From NCBI RefSeq assembly GCF_022819085.1, contig NZ_JALHAG010000001.1, forward strand, positions 1,137,395-1,201,394: a stretch of DNA of 64,000 bases, in the 5' to 3' direction. Position 1 is the stretch's first letter; each line of letters opens with the position of its first letter. A program made the translations under genes and the position numbers. Source of the stretch: Planococcus ruber (GTDB lineage: Bacteria > Bacillota > Bacilli > Bacillales_A > Planococcaceae). The notes below the pieces were generated by a model, which searched no databases, had not been told where the DNA came from, and worked only from the letters and a program-made list of their open reading frames with translations. Of this stretch, positions 18,052 to 25,819 are shown one piece after another.

Positions 18052-18615
18052 ATGAAGATTTTATTAGTGGACGGTACGATTATCGGGAGAAAAACAGGCG
18101 CTATTTTGGAACAGGTGAAAACGTATATTCAAGATTTCAATCCGGAAATGGAATTGGTAATATTGAACCTGGCTGAATATGAGCATCAATTTGTCGATGG
18201 CCGGCCGCTTGGCGAATACAATAAAGACATGCAGGAAATCGTTCACCGTTTCGAAAATGCGGACGGCTACATTATTGCGACGCCGATTTTCCAAGGGTCG
18301 ATTCCGGGTGTCTTGAAAAACACATTCGACATGCTGCATCCGCGGACGATGCGCTACAAGCCGGTTTCCATCGTAGCGAACGGCGGAACTTATCAGCATC
18401 ACCTAGTCATTGAAAATCAGCTGAAGCCGATTCTCGATTATTTCCGCTGCCTCGTGACACCCAACTACGTCTACACGCACACGAGCCATTTTGATGAAAC
18501 CAACACCATCATCAATGAAGACGTCCACGACCGCTTGCGTGAACTGGCACGGGTTTTCGTGGAATATGCAGAAATGAGCAAGAACCTTTCAAAAGAAACG
18601 ATCGACAATCCGTAA
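18052..18615 (+). CDS. NADPH-dependent FMN reductase family protein
   Basis: 187 residues with a flavodoxin-like fold. The opening strand MKILLVDGTIIGRKTGAIL holds the FMN phosphate loop. ENADGYIIATPIFQGSIPGVLKN is the typical flavin-binding TPxYxGSxPGxLKN stretch. VSIVANGGTYQHHLVIENQL completes the site. It likely reduces flavin or quinone/azo substrates with NAD(P)H; the exact substrate is unknown. AAGGAGG precedes ATG. It is a single gene with its own terminator. Confidence 0.85.
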   Translation: MKILLVDGTIIGRKTGAILEQVKTYIQDFNPEMELVILNLAEYEHQFVDGRPLGEYNKDMQEIVHRFENADGYIIATPIFQGSIPGVLKNTFDMLHPRTMRYKPVSIVANGGTYQHHLVIENQLKPILDYFRCLVTPNYVYTHTSHFDETNTIINEDVHDRLRELARVFVEYAEMSKNLSKETIDNP

Positions 18616-18622
18616 TCAGCAG

Positions 18623-18649
18623 AAAAACCTCCCGTGGGAGGTTTTTTTT
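18623..18649 (+). terminator. terminator after FMN reductase gene
   Basis: AAAAACCTCCC-GT-GGGAGGTTTTTTT, short loop and long T run. Confidence 0.85.
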
Positions 18650-18681
18650 ACGGTATTCAATAATTTATTCCATAAATTGGA

Positions 18682-18778
18682 TTTACTTTCCTTGACCGCC
18701 GAAATACTTTCCTTGCGAAGGTGAATACTATCTCATGTCTTCCGAATACTATCTGTCCCGGGAGAAATACTTTCCAAA
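18682..18778. repeat. 21-bp-period array A, five TACTWTC units
   Basis: TACT starts at 18684, 18705, 18726, 18747 and 18768, exactly 21 bp apart. Cores are TACTTTCCTTG, TACTTTCCTTG, TACTATCTCAT, TACTATCTGTC and TACTTTCCAAA, mostly preceded by AA or TT. The bases between cores do not match each other. The last units lie inside the 3' end of the NERD gene; read on its strand they encode ESIS and DSIR peptides in frame. Spacing of two helical turns suggests a phased protein-binding site; this is inference. Confidence 0.85.
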
Positions 18779-19728
18779 AGGCCAATTTGTTCGGGAATAA
18801 AATAAACGCGGTCTTTATAGCTGCCTGTAGAACGCATCTTTGAAGATTTCAACAGTTTTGAAGCGGTAGTTATGGAAGGGAGATGCATAAAGTGGCGAAA
18901 TTCTCTATTGGTGATGGTGCGAGAGACTAAATGCCGGTATTCTGCTAACGCAACCAAATGGCTTTTAGCGTTTTTATAAGAACAGACATTGCATCTCCAG
19001 CTTTTCCGGACATAAGCTAATCGCTGAGCTACGCAATGTGGACAGAGCACACCGGTTAAGACGGCGTCTGGCAAAGTAGGCAACACCAATTCTTTAGCAG
19101 AATGCAAATTAAGCAAATTTTGTGAGAGTGTAAAAGTTGCAGAATCGGAAAGAAGTTCATATGGGTGATTGGAAAGTAATTGCTCCATTAAATAAGGCAA
19201 TCCGGAAGATTGGATCATAATCCGCTTGCCGGCTTTCGATTGGATAACCGAAGACGGGTAAGTGAAGACGATTGCACCGAGCACAGGAAGCTCGAATTGC
19301 CGATCAGCTAAAAACCGCTTCATCCATTTTTCATGGCGCCGCAGCTGATCATCAGGATTTCGCATGCCGTCGATGCTGCCGTCTTTATTGGTTCGGGAAA
19401 ATTGACGTGTTTGTGGATCGAAATTGAGCAATCCGGAAATGCTTTTGATCTCTAGAATCAGAATGAACCGGCTTGTGACCAGCACAGTGTCCATTTGGAA
19501 GGAAGAATTTGGTTGTTGGATAAATAAATCATGGATGAAAAAATAGGGGGAAGGCAATTCGATTTCGTGCCAGAGGGAATCTACTCGCTGCTCGCCGTGG
19601 AATCCGGCAGTGATGCGCCGGAGCTGTTCAGTCCAATGGGGGAATTGGCTGTGGGTGACCGGGATTCTTTTCACTAAACTTTGCAGCTGGAAAATATCAG
19701 GAGGTTCTTTGCGGTTCTTTAAAATCAA
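18733..19728 (-). CDS. NERD-domain protein with C-terminal zinc ribbon
   Basis: 331 residues. A nuclease-related domain is seen around residues 45-150: GFHGEQRVDSLWHEIELP, FFIHDLFIQ, FQMDTVLVTSRFILILEIKS (the nuclease-like D and E-x-K), and RNPDDQLRRHEKWM. A zinc ribbon follows near residue 230 (LCPHCVAQR and WRCNVCSYKN), then a helical C-terminus. NERD proteins are thought to act on DNA, but this one has no known partner. The start is TTG 19728 behind AAAGGAGATG. The stop codon falls within array A, and array B lies just upstream, so the gene sits between two like repeats. Confidence 0.82.
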   Translation of the reverse strand: MILKNRKEPPDIFQLQSLVKRIPVTHSQFPHWTEQLRRITAGFHGEQRVDSLWHEIELPSPYFFIHDLFIQQPNSSFQMDTVLVTSRFILILEIKSISGLLNFDPQTRQFSRTNKDGSIDGMRNPDDQLRRHEKWMKRFLADRQFELPVLGAIVFTYPSSVIQSKAGKRIMIQSSGLPYLMEQLLSNHPYELLSDSATFTLSQNLLNLHSAKELVLPTLPDAVLTGVLCPHCVAQRLAYVRKSWRCNVCSYKNAKSHLVALAEYRHLVSRTITNREFRHFMHLPSITTASKLLKSSKMRSTGSYKDRVYFIPEQIGLLESISPGTDSIRKT

Positions 19729-19807
19729 TCGATCATCTCCTTTATGTTATTAATCTGAATATATACCACCAACTGTTGGAGAGCAAGCTGGTTAAAGAAT
19801 TTATTTA

Positions 19808-19904
19808 TTTACTTTCCTTGCTGTTTGAAATACTATCCTTCTGGGTTCAGATACTATCTCATATCCGATAAATACTTTCCTTGAAGCTTGAAATACTTTC
19901 TGCA
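19808..19904. repeat. 21-bp-period array B, five TACTWTC units
   Basis: TACT starts at 19810, 19831, 19852, 19873 and 19894, again exactly 21 bp apart. Cores are TACTTTCCTTG, TACTATCCTTC, TACTATCTCAT, TACTTTCCTTG and TACTTTCTGCA. It is in the same orientation as array A and about 1.1 kb from it, in the divergent gap between the NERD gene and topB. Nothing else is recognised in this 255-bp gap. Confidence 0.85.
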
Positions 19905-19983
19905 CCACACCCAACCCCCACGAAAAGCCAGCAAATCCGGAAGATGTTATAATCAATGCATATAGAAATGAGGGTGACAATCA

Positions 19984-22143
19984 ATGAAATCAGTAGTACT
20001 AGCAGAAAAGCCATCCGTGGCGCGCGATATTGCACGCGTTCTTGGATGTTCGCAAAAAGGCAACGGGTATTTGGAAGGCAAGCAATACATTGTGACGTGG
20101 GCGCTTGGCCATTTGGTCACGCAGGCGCAGCCGGAGCAATACGACAACGACTTTAAGGAATGGAAGATGGAGAACCTGCCGATCATTCCGAATCCGTTTA
20201 AGCTCGTGCCGATCAAGCAATCGATGAAACAATACAACGCCGTCAAAGCGCAGCTGTCGAGAGGTGATGTCAAGGAAGTCATCATCGCAACGGATGCCGG
20301 ACGTGAAGGGGAGCTTGTCGCGCGCTGGATCTTGGAGAAAACGAAAACACGCAAGCCGATCAAGCGCTTGTGGATTTCGTCCGTAACAGATAAAGCCATC
20401 AAAGACGGCTTCAATAATTTAAAAGACGGCAAAGCTTACGAAAATCTGTATCAGGCAGCAGTTGCCCGTTCGGAAGCGGACTGGGTCGTCGGCATCAATG
20501 CGACGCGCGCGTTGACCGTGAAATACAATGCGCAATTGTCGACAGGCCGTGTACAGACACCGACGCTTGCAATGATTGCCGAACGTGAAAAGCAGATCCG
20601 CAATTTCCAGCCGAAGCCGTATTATGGCATGCAGGCGATTACGGACAATGCCGCTTTCACTTGGACAGACGGCAACTCGACCCAGTCATTCGATAAAGAA
20701 AAAATCGACAAGCTGTTCCATAAACTGCAAAACACGCATGAAGGAACGGTTACCGACGTGAAAGTGACGCCGAAGAAACAGCCGGCACCGCCTTTATTCG
20801 ACTTGACGGAACTTCAGAAAGAAGCCTACAAACGCTACAGCTGGTCAGCGAAAGAAACGCTGAATACGCTGCAGGGATTGTACGAGCGCTTCAAAATCGT
20901 CACGTATCCGCGGACGGATTCGAAGCATTTGACGTCCGATATGAAGAATACGTTGAAAGACCGCATCAAAGCGGTGCAGGTCGGGCCGTACCGGGCGCTT
21001 GCCACGACGATTCTAAAAACGCCGGTAGCTGCACAAAAAGGCGTCATCGACGATGCGAAAGTTTCCGATCACCACGCGATCATCCCGACGGAGGAAACGC
21101 CGCAGCTCCATAACCTTTCGGATAAAGAACATAAATTATATGACATGATCGTCAAGCGTTTCCTGGCTGTTTTCTATCCGGCTTATGAATACGACCAGAC
21201 GACGGTGAAAATCAATGCGGGCGGCGAAACGTTCCAGACAAAAGGCAACACGATCCGCAATGAAGGATGGAAACGCATCTACAAAGACGACGAAGACGAC
21301 AGCGATTCGACATTGCCGCCATTTGAGAAAGGACAGAAGCTAACCATTAAAGGCATCGCGTTAACTGACGGCAAAACGAAGCCGCCTGCGTTCTTTAATG
21401 AAGGAACGCTTCTTGGCGCCATGGAAAATCCGGCGCAGTTCATGGCGGGCGAATCGAAGGAATTGATCCAGACGCTTGGCGAAACAGGCGGGCTTGGAAC
21501 GGTGGCGACGCGTGCCGACATCATCGACAAATTGTTCAACACGTTCTTGATCGAGAAAAAAGGCAAGGATTTGACGATTACGTCAAAAGGGCGGCAATTG
21601 CTGGAGCTGGTGCCGGAAGATCTCAAATCTCCGAAACTGACGGCCGATTGGGAACAGCGGCTCAATAAAATTGCCAAAGGGCAATTGAAAAAAGAGCAGT
21701 TCATGAAAGAGATGATCGCGTTTGCGCAGAAATCCGTATCGGATATCAAGAAAAGCGACAAAAAATTCAAACACGACAACGTCACCGGCAAAATGTGCCC
21801 GGACTGCGGCAAACCGCTTCTTGAAGTCAATGGCAAACGCGGTAAGATGAACGTCTGCCAGGACCGCGAATGCGGCTATAAGAAACAAGTGGCAGTGTTG
21901 ACAAATGCGCGCTGCCCGAACTGCCACAAAAAGCTGGAAATGCAAGGCGAAGGCGACGGCAAAATTTTCGTCTGCAAATGCGGCCACCGCGAAAAGTTGT
22001 CGGCATTCGAGAAACGGCGCAACAATAACCAATCGAAAGCAAATAAAAAAGACGTCAACAAATTCCTGAAACAGCAGGAAGAGCCGCCGGCCAACACAGC
22101 GATGGCCGAAGCCTTGAAAAAATTATTGAACCAAAACGATTAG
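19984..22143 (+). CDS. topB: DNA topoisomerase III
   Basis: 719 residues, type IA topoisomerase. The Toprim domain opens with VVLAEKPSVARDIARVLG and has the acidic triad region ATDAGREGELVARWI near residue 103. The active-site Tyr is in VTYPRTDSKHL near residue 308. Two C-terminal zinc ribbons follow: CPDCGKPLLEVNGKRGKMNVC with CGYKK, and CPNCHKKLEMQGEGDGKIFVC. It relaxes and decatenates DNA through a covalent 5'-phosphotyrosine. GAGGGTGACAATCA precedes ATG. Confidence 0.96.
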   Translation: MKSVVLAEKPSVARDIARVLGCSQKGNGYLEGKQYIVTWALGHLVTQAQPEQYDNDFKEWKMENLPIIPNPFKLVPIKQSMKQYNAVKAQLSRGDVKEVIIATDAGREGELVARWILEKTKTRKPIKRLWISSVTDKAIKDGFNNLKDGKAYENLYQAAVARSEADWVVGINATRALTVKYNAQLSTGRVQTPTLAMIAEREKQIRNFQPKPYYGMQAITDNAAFTWTDGNSTQSFDKEKIDKLFHKLQNTHEGTVTDVKVTPKKQPAPPLFDLTELQKEAYKRYSWSAKETLNTLQGLYERFKIVTYPRTDSKHLTSDMKNTLKDRIKAVQVGPYRALATTILKTPVAAQKGVIDDAKVSDHHAIIPTEETPQLHNLSDKEHKLYDMIVKRFLAVFYPAYEYDQTTVKINAGGETFQTKGNTIRNEGWKRIYKDDEDDSDSTLPPFEKGQKLTIKGIALTDGKTKPPAFFNEGTLLGAMENPAQFMAGESKELIQTLGETGGLGTVATRADIIDKLFNTFLIEKKGKDLTITSKGRQLLELVPEDLKSPKLTADWEQRLNKIAKGQLKKEQFMKEMIAFAQKSVSDIKKSDKKFKHDNVTGKMCPDCGKPLLEVNGKRGKMNVCQDRECGYKKQVAVLTNARCPNCHKKLEMQGEGDGKIFVCKCGHREKLSAFEKRRNNNQSKANKKDVNKFLKQQEEPPANTAMAEALKKLLNQND

Positions 22144-22196
22144 AAATCGGTTGAATTTGATGATATGCTGTTGAAAATGGACAGGGAAAGGCAGAG

Positions 22197-22697
22197 ATGG
22201 TGCGAGTGGCGAAGAAAATTGCAAAAACCAATGCAGCCCGAATATTGGATAAAGAAAACATTTCCTATGACATTCTTCAATATGAACCCGGCGATGGGTT
22301 AAACGACGGCGTCTCCGTTGCTGCCAAGATTGGCCAGGATGCAGAATTGGTCCATAAAACCTTGGTGACCGTCGGCAGCTCCAAACAGCATTACGTATTC
22401 ATCATTCCCGTGGACGAGGAGCTGGATTTAAAAGCGGCGGCCAAAGCGGCAGGCGAGAAAAGGATTGAAATGATTGCGGTCAAAGATCTCCAAAGCTTGA
22501 CCGGCTACATCCGCGGAGGCTGCTCGCCGCTCGGCATGAAAAAATTGTTTCCCACTTTTATTTCAGCATCTGCCGAACATCGGGATAAAATGATCGTATC
22601 GGCTGGAAAAATCGGCATGCAGCTAAAGCTTCAGCCGACTGAGCTGGCGAAAGCGACAAACGCCAAATTCGCCGCAATTACCACTACGGCTGATTGA
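22197..22697 (+). CDS. ybaK: YbaK/EbsC family Cys-tRNA(Pro) deacylase
   Basis: 166 residues, YbaK/EbsC fold. KTNAARILDKENISYDILQY begins the domain. VHKTLVTVGSSKQHYVFIIP carries the conserved Lys of the editing site, and GYIRGGCSPLGMKKLFPTF is the family signature GGxSPxG loop. These proteins hydrolyse Cys (or other misacylated residues) from tRNA-Pro. The gene follows topB by 53 bp with AAAGG ahead of ATG, and may share its transcript. Confidence 0.9.
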   Translation: MVRVAKKIAKTNAARILDKENISYDILQYEPGDGLNDGVSVAAKIGQDAELVHKTLVTVGSSKQHYVFIIPVDEELDLKAAAKAAGEKRIEMIAVKDLQSLTGYIRGGCSPLGMKKLFPTFISASAEHRDKMIVSAGKIGMQLKLQPTELAKATNAKFAAITTTAD

Positions 22698-22698
22698 A

Positions 22699-22733
22699 AA
22701 ATCCGTCCATTCACTTGAGTGGATGGATTTTTC
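22699..22733 (+). terminator. terminator after ybaK
   Basis: AAATCCGTCCA pairs with TGGATGGATTT (one G-T wobble) around TTCACTTGAG, followed by T. Confidence 0.75.
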
Positions 22734-22761
22734 ATAATACATAACAGAAAGAAGGATAAAA

Positions 22762-23403
22762 ATGAGGCGTTCGCTTTTTTACCGCTGGCTGTTTTTCATT
22801 GTCGGCTTGATCATCATGTCTTTCGGTTTTACGCTGGTCCTAAAAGCGGACAAACTGGGCATCAGCCCATGGGACGTGCTGCACGTAGGGCTGCACCTGA
22901 ACTTCGGTTTGACGATTGGCAGCTGGGTCGTCATCATGGGGCTAGCTATTATTTTGTTCACGATGCTTTTCACGAAAAAGCTGCCGCAAATCGGCGCGTT
23001 CTTAAACATGCTGCTGGTGGGCGTTTTTATCGATATTTTCAATTTCCTGATTCCGGATATTGCGACGTGGACTGGCCAAGTGCTGATCTTGATTGCCGGA
23101 ATCATCATCTCCGGCTACGGCGTCGGAATTTATGTAGCGCCAAAAATCGGTGCGGGGCCGCGTGATGGGCTCATGCTCGTCATCAACGAAAAAACGGGCA
23201 TCAGCATCAGCTGGGCAAAGACCATCATCGAAGTATTTGCCGCAGTGGCGGGCTGGCTGCTCGGCGGTCCGGTGGGAATCGGGACAATTGCTGTGGCCCT
23301 GTTAACCGGCAAAATCGTTCAAGCCGCCTTGCCTTTATTCGAAAAAATGCTTACGAAAATCATTGGGAGAAAAAGCGATGTTCCGCCCGTTTTGAAGATC
23401 TAG
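22762..23403 (+). CDS. YczE/YitT-type membrane protein
   Basis: 213 residues, five or six helices. FTLVLKADKLGISPWDVLHVGL and the repeated-like YVAPKIGAGPRDGLMLVI match the YczE/YyaS/YitT family, whose members carry two GxxPWD/GxGPRD loops. Function is unknown; B. subtilis YczE is linked to surfactin production, but no such cluster is here. AGAAAGAAGG precedes ATG. A terminator follows directly. Confidence 0.78.
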   Translation: MRRSLFYRWLFFIVGLIIMSFGFTLVLKADKLGISPWDVLHVGLHLNFGLTIGSWVVIMGLAIILFTMLFTKKLPQIGAFLNMLLVGVFIDIFNFLIPDIATWTGQVLILIAGIIISGYGVGIYVAPKIGAGPRDGLMLVINEKTGISISWAKTIIEVFAAVAGWLLGGPVGIGTIAVALLTGKIVQAALPLFEKMLTKIIGRKSDVPPVLKI

Positions 23404-23404
23404 C

Positions 23405-23438
23405 GCCCGGTTCAGAGAGTTGAATCCGGGCTCTTTTT
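23405..23438 (+). terminator. terminator after the YczE-type gene
   Basis: GCCCGG (23405-23410) pairs with CCGGGC across a 15-base loop, followed by TCTTTTT. It overlaps the -35 element of the next promoter. Confidence 0.7.
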
Positions 23439-23476
23439 ATGGTATAAATAAAACCTAGTAAGTCTATTGGTTTTAT
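23420..23476 (+). promoter_or_regulatory. sigma-A promoter and candidate operator of the yrrT operon
   Basis: TTGAAT (23420) and TATAAA (23443) are 17 bp apart. Immediately downstream, ATAAAACC (23448-23455) and GGTTTTAT (23469-23476) form a perfect inverted repeat with a 13-bp spacer, overlapping the expected start site. In B. subtilis the corresponding operon is repressed by CymR, so a CymR-type role is plausible but inferred. A second overlapping repeat, GGTTTT-ATAGA-AAAACC, also lies here. Confidence 0.65.
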
Positions 23477-23504
23477 AGAAAAACCGACTAAAGGAGAATT
23501 AAAA

Positions 23505-24155
23505 ATGGGACGAGAGTTCGTAGAAATTTTTGATGAATGGGTTCACACGTATGATGATTCTGTAAATGGAAAAGACAAAGAATACGAAGATGTCTTCGTT
23601 AAATATAATGAGATTCTGCAAGCAGTCGCAGACCAGGCAATCGGCCCGGTTATCGAGTTTGGGGTCGGCACGGGCAATTTGACGCAAAAGATGGTGGATC
23701 GCGGACTTGAAGTGGTGGGCATTGAGCCGAACCAGGCAATGCGCGAAGCGACAGCAGCGAAATTCCCATCACTGAAAATCATCGACGGCGATTTTTTAGA
23801 GTTTGAACAGCCGGTCGAAGTGAAAAGCTTCACGAGTACGTATGCATTCCACCACTTGACCGATGCGGAGAAAGCGGAGGCATTTAAGCTTTATGCTGAA
23901 AAGCTTCCGGCAGGCGGAAAAGTAGTATTTGCAGACACCGTTTTTAAATCGGAGGAAGCAAAACAGCAAATGATTGAATTTGAAGAGTCGCGTGGGTATG
24001 CTAATCTAGTAGAAGATTTAAATCGCGAATATTACACGACGTTGCCGGTGATGAAAGAATTGATCGAAGCAGCAGGATTTGAAGTTGAATTTACGCAGCT
24101 CAATAATTACGTCTGGTTGATTGATGCGACAAAGAAAAGCGGAAACGGCCGTTAA
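23505..24155 (+). CDS. yrrT: class I SAM-dependent methyltransferase YrrT
   Basis: 216 residues. MGREFVEIFDEWVHTYDDSV is close to the start of B. subtilis YrrT. The SAM loop is VIEFGVGTGNLTQKMVDRG, followed by GIEPNQAMRE, IDGDFLEF and STYAFHHLTDAEK. In Bacillus it heads the operon that turns methionine-derived homocysteine into cysteine; its methyl acceptor is unknown. AAAGGAG precedes ATG. The last residues (KKSGNGR and TAA) are encoded by the start of a hairpin repeat, so the C-terminus has been rewritten by that element. Confidence 0.9.
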   Translation: MGREFVEIFDEWVHTYDDSVNGKDKEYEDVFVKYNEILQAVADQAIGPVIEFGVGTGNLTQKMVDRGLEVVGIEPNQAMREATAAKFPSLKIIDGDFLEFEQPVEVKSFTSTYAFHHLTDAEKAEAFKLYAEKLPAGGKVVFADTVFKSEEAKQQMIEFEESRGYANLVEDLNREYYTTLPVMKELIEAAGFEVEFTQLNNYVWLIDATKKSGNGR

Positions 24156-24253
24156 GCTCCGAAAGGCATAAGACGGACCACCGAAGCGGCGTATTCTGCC
24201 GCATAGGTGGGATGGCTTATGACCCGAGGAGTTGGCCGTTGGAGACTGGACAA
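24131..24253. repeat. hairpin repeat element, first of an identical tandem pair
   Basis: 123 bp beginning AAAGAAAAGCGGAAACGGCC. Stems are ACGGCC/GGCCGT, CTCC/GGAG, CATAAG/CTTATG, CCACC/GGTGG and GCGGC/GCCGC around GTATTCT; the unit ends GGAGACTGGACAA. Its first bases form the end of yrrT. Confidence 0.9.
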
Positions 24254-24376
24254 AAAGAAAAGCGGAAACGGCCGTTAAGCTCCGAAAGGCATAAGACGGA
24301 CCACCGAAGCGGCGTATTCTGCCGCATAGGTGGGATGGCTTATGACCCGAGGAGTTGGCCGTTGGAGACTGGACAA
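24254..24376. repeat. hairpin repeat element, second of an identical tandem pair
   Basis: An exact second copy with a period of 123 bp; I see no difference from the first. It ends a few bases before the AAAAGGAGA site of luxS, so the pair fills the yrrT-luxS gap and could act on the shared transcript. Confidence 0.9.
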
Positions 24377-24398
24377 AAAAGAAAAGGAGACGATTCAC

Positions 24399-24872
24399 TT
24401 GAAAAAAATGAACGTTGAAAGCTTTAACTTAGACCATACAAAAGTAGTAGCGCCTTATGTACGCTTAGCTGGCGAAAAAACAGGGGCAAATGGCGATACC
24501 ATCAAAAAATACGATATCCGTTTCAAACAGCCGAACAAAGAGCACATGGATATGCCAGGCCTCCATTCGCTTGAGCACATGATGGCAGAACATAGCCGCA
24601 ACCACTCAGACCAAATCATCGACATCGGGCCAATGGGCTGCCAGACCGGCTTTTACCTGTCAGTCATCAACCACGATGATTACGAAGACATTCTGCGCAT
24701 TTTGGAAAACACGTTGACGGACGTGATTGCAGCTGACGAAGTGCCTGCGTGCAACGAAGTCCAATGCGGATGGGCTGCTAGCCATAGCTTGGAAGGTGCG
24801 AAAGAATTAGCGCGTGAAATGCTGGCTAAAAAAGACGAATGGCGCCAAGTGTTCGCCGAAGAAACTGTTTAA
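24399..24872 (+). CDS. luxS: S-ribosylhomocysteine lyase
   Basis: 157 residues, the standard LuxS length. [16 protein letters not shown] opens it. Metal ligands are in [15 protein letters not shown], and the catalytic region is CQTGFYLSV and [20 protein letters not shown]. It cleaves S-ribosylhomocysteine to homocysteine plus DPD, the autoinducer-2 precursor. The start is TTG 24399, eight bases after AAAGGAGA; the ATG at 24408 is too far. Its place between yrrT and mccA ties it to homocysteine recycling rather than only signalling. Confidence 0.96.
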   Translation: MKKMNVESFNLDHTKVVAPYVRLAGEKTGANGDTIKKYDIRFKQPNKEHMDMPGLHSLEHMMAEHSRNHSDQIIDIGPMGCQTGFYLSVINHDDYEDILRILENTLTDVIAADEVPACNEVQCGWAASHSLEGAKELAREMLAKKDEWRQVFAEETV

Positions 24873-24883
24873 GGGGAATGGGC

Positions 24884-25819
24884 ATGAACGTTGCAACGAG
24901 CATCCAGCAATTGATCGGAAACACCCCGGTACTGGAATTGACGAATATCGACATTCCGAATGGCTGCCGGATTTTTGCCAAACTCGAATTCTTTAACCCG
25001 GGCGGCAGCGTAAAAGACCGCCTGGGCGTTTCATTGATAGAAGACGCAGAGCAGCGGGGCGTTTTGAAGCCCGGCGGAACAATGATCGAACCGACAGCCG
25101 GCAATACAGGCATCGGCTTAGCAATTGCTGCGATCGGCAAAGGCTATCAAGTGAAATTCGTTGTACCTGAGAAATTCAGCCAAGAAAAGCAGGCGTTGAT
25201 GCGTGCACTTGGAGCTGAAGTGATCAATACGCCAACGGAACTCGGGATGAAAGGCGCAATTGCAAAAGCAAATGAATTAGCGAAAGAGCTGGATGCGTTC
25301 TCTCCCTCCCAATTTTCGAACCCGGCAAATCCGGAAACGTATGTCCGGACACTCGGCCCTGAATTGTGGGAAGCGCTGGACGGCAAAATCGACGTATTTG
25401 TCGCAGGTGCTGGATCCGGCGGGACCTTTGCCGGGACCTCACGATTTTTAAAGTTAAAACGGGAAACCATCAAGACGGTAATTGTGGAACCGGAAGGCTC
25501 CATCATCAATGGCGGGGAATCCGGCCCCCATTTAACGGAAGGCATCGGCATGGAGTTTTTGCCTGCCTATATGGACGCGTCCCATTTCGAGTCTATCCAC
25601 ACCATCCTGGATAAAGAAGCATTTGCCGCTGTCGGCGAATTGGCGAGAAAAGAAGGTTTATTGGTCGGAAGCTCTTCAGGTGCAGCCTTTGTTGCTGCGA
25701 TGAGAGAAGCGGAGACAGCAAAACCGGGAAGCCACATTGTCACGATTTTTGCGGATTCAAGCGAACGTTATATGAGCCAGAATATTTACGGAAGAACATT
25801 TGAGGAGGATCATTCATGA
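24884..25819 (+). CDS. mccA: O-acetylserine-dependent cystathionine beta-synthase
   Basis: 311 residues, a fold type II PLP enzyme of the CysK/CBS family without C-terminal CBS domains. Motifs are IGNTPVLEL, FFNPGGSVKDRLGVSLIEDA with the PLP Lys, EPTAGNTGIGLAIAA, and AGAGSGGTFAGTSRFLK. The order luxS-mccA-mccB and resemblance to B. subtilis MccA (YrhA) point to condensation of homocysteine with O-acetylserine to cystathionine. AAGGGG lies seven bases before ATG 24884, 11 bp after luxS. Confidence 0.9.
   Translation: MNVATSIQQLIGNTPVLELTNIDIPNGCRIFAKLEFFNPGGSVKDRLGVSLIEDAEQRGVLKPGGTMIEPTAGNTGIGLAIAAIGKGYQVKFVVPEKFSQEKQALMRALGAEVINTPTELGMKGAIAKANELAKELDAFSPSQFSNPANPETYVRTLGPELWEALDGKIDVFVAGAGSGGTFAGTSRFLKLKRETIKTVIVEPEGSIINGGESGPHLTEGIGMEFLPAYMDASHFESIHTILDKEAFAAVGELARKEGLLVGSSSGAAFVAAMREAETAKPGSHIVTIFADSSERYMSQNIYGRTFEEDHS

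Noticed and set aside
18682-18778. CRISPR array
   Set aside because: Repeats are only about 8-13 bp, spacers about 8-13 bp, always five units, and no cas genes are present. Real CRISPR repeats and spacers are each more than about 23 bp.
19808-19904. Inverted-repeat transposon ends around the NERD gene
   Set aside because: Arrays A and B are in direct, not inverted, orientation, and an equal array (C) occurs without the gene.
24131-24376. Insertion sequence or MITE with target duplication
   Set aside because: There is no transposase and I see no terminal inverted repeat with flanking target duplication; the unit's symmetry is that of a folded hairpin with constant, non-inverted ends.
24018-24398. 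Minus-strand reading frame with two identical 41-residue blocks
   Set aside because: It is the translation of the tandem hairpin repeats and the end of yrrT; there is no ribosome site and no other support.
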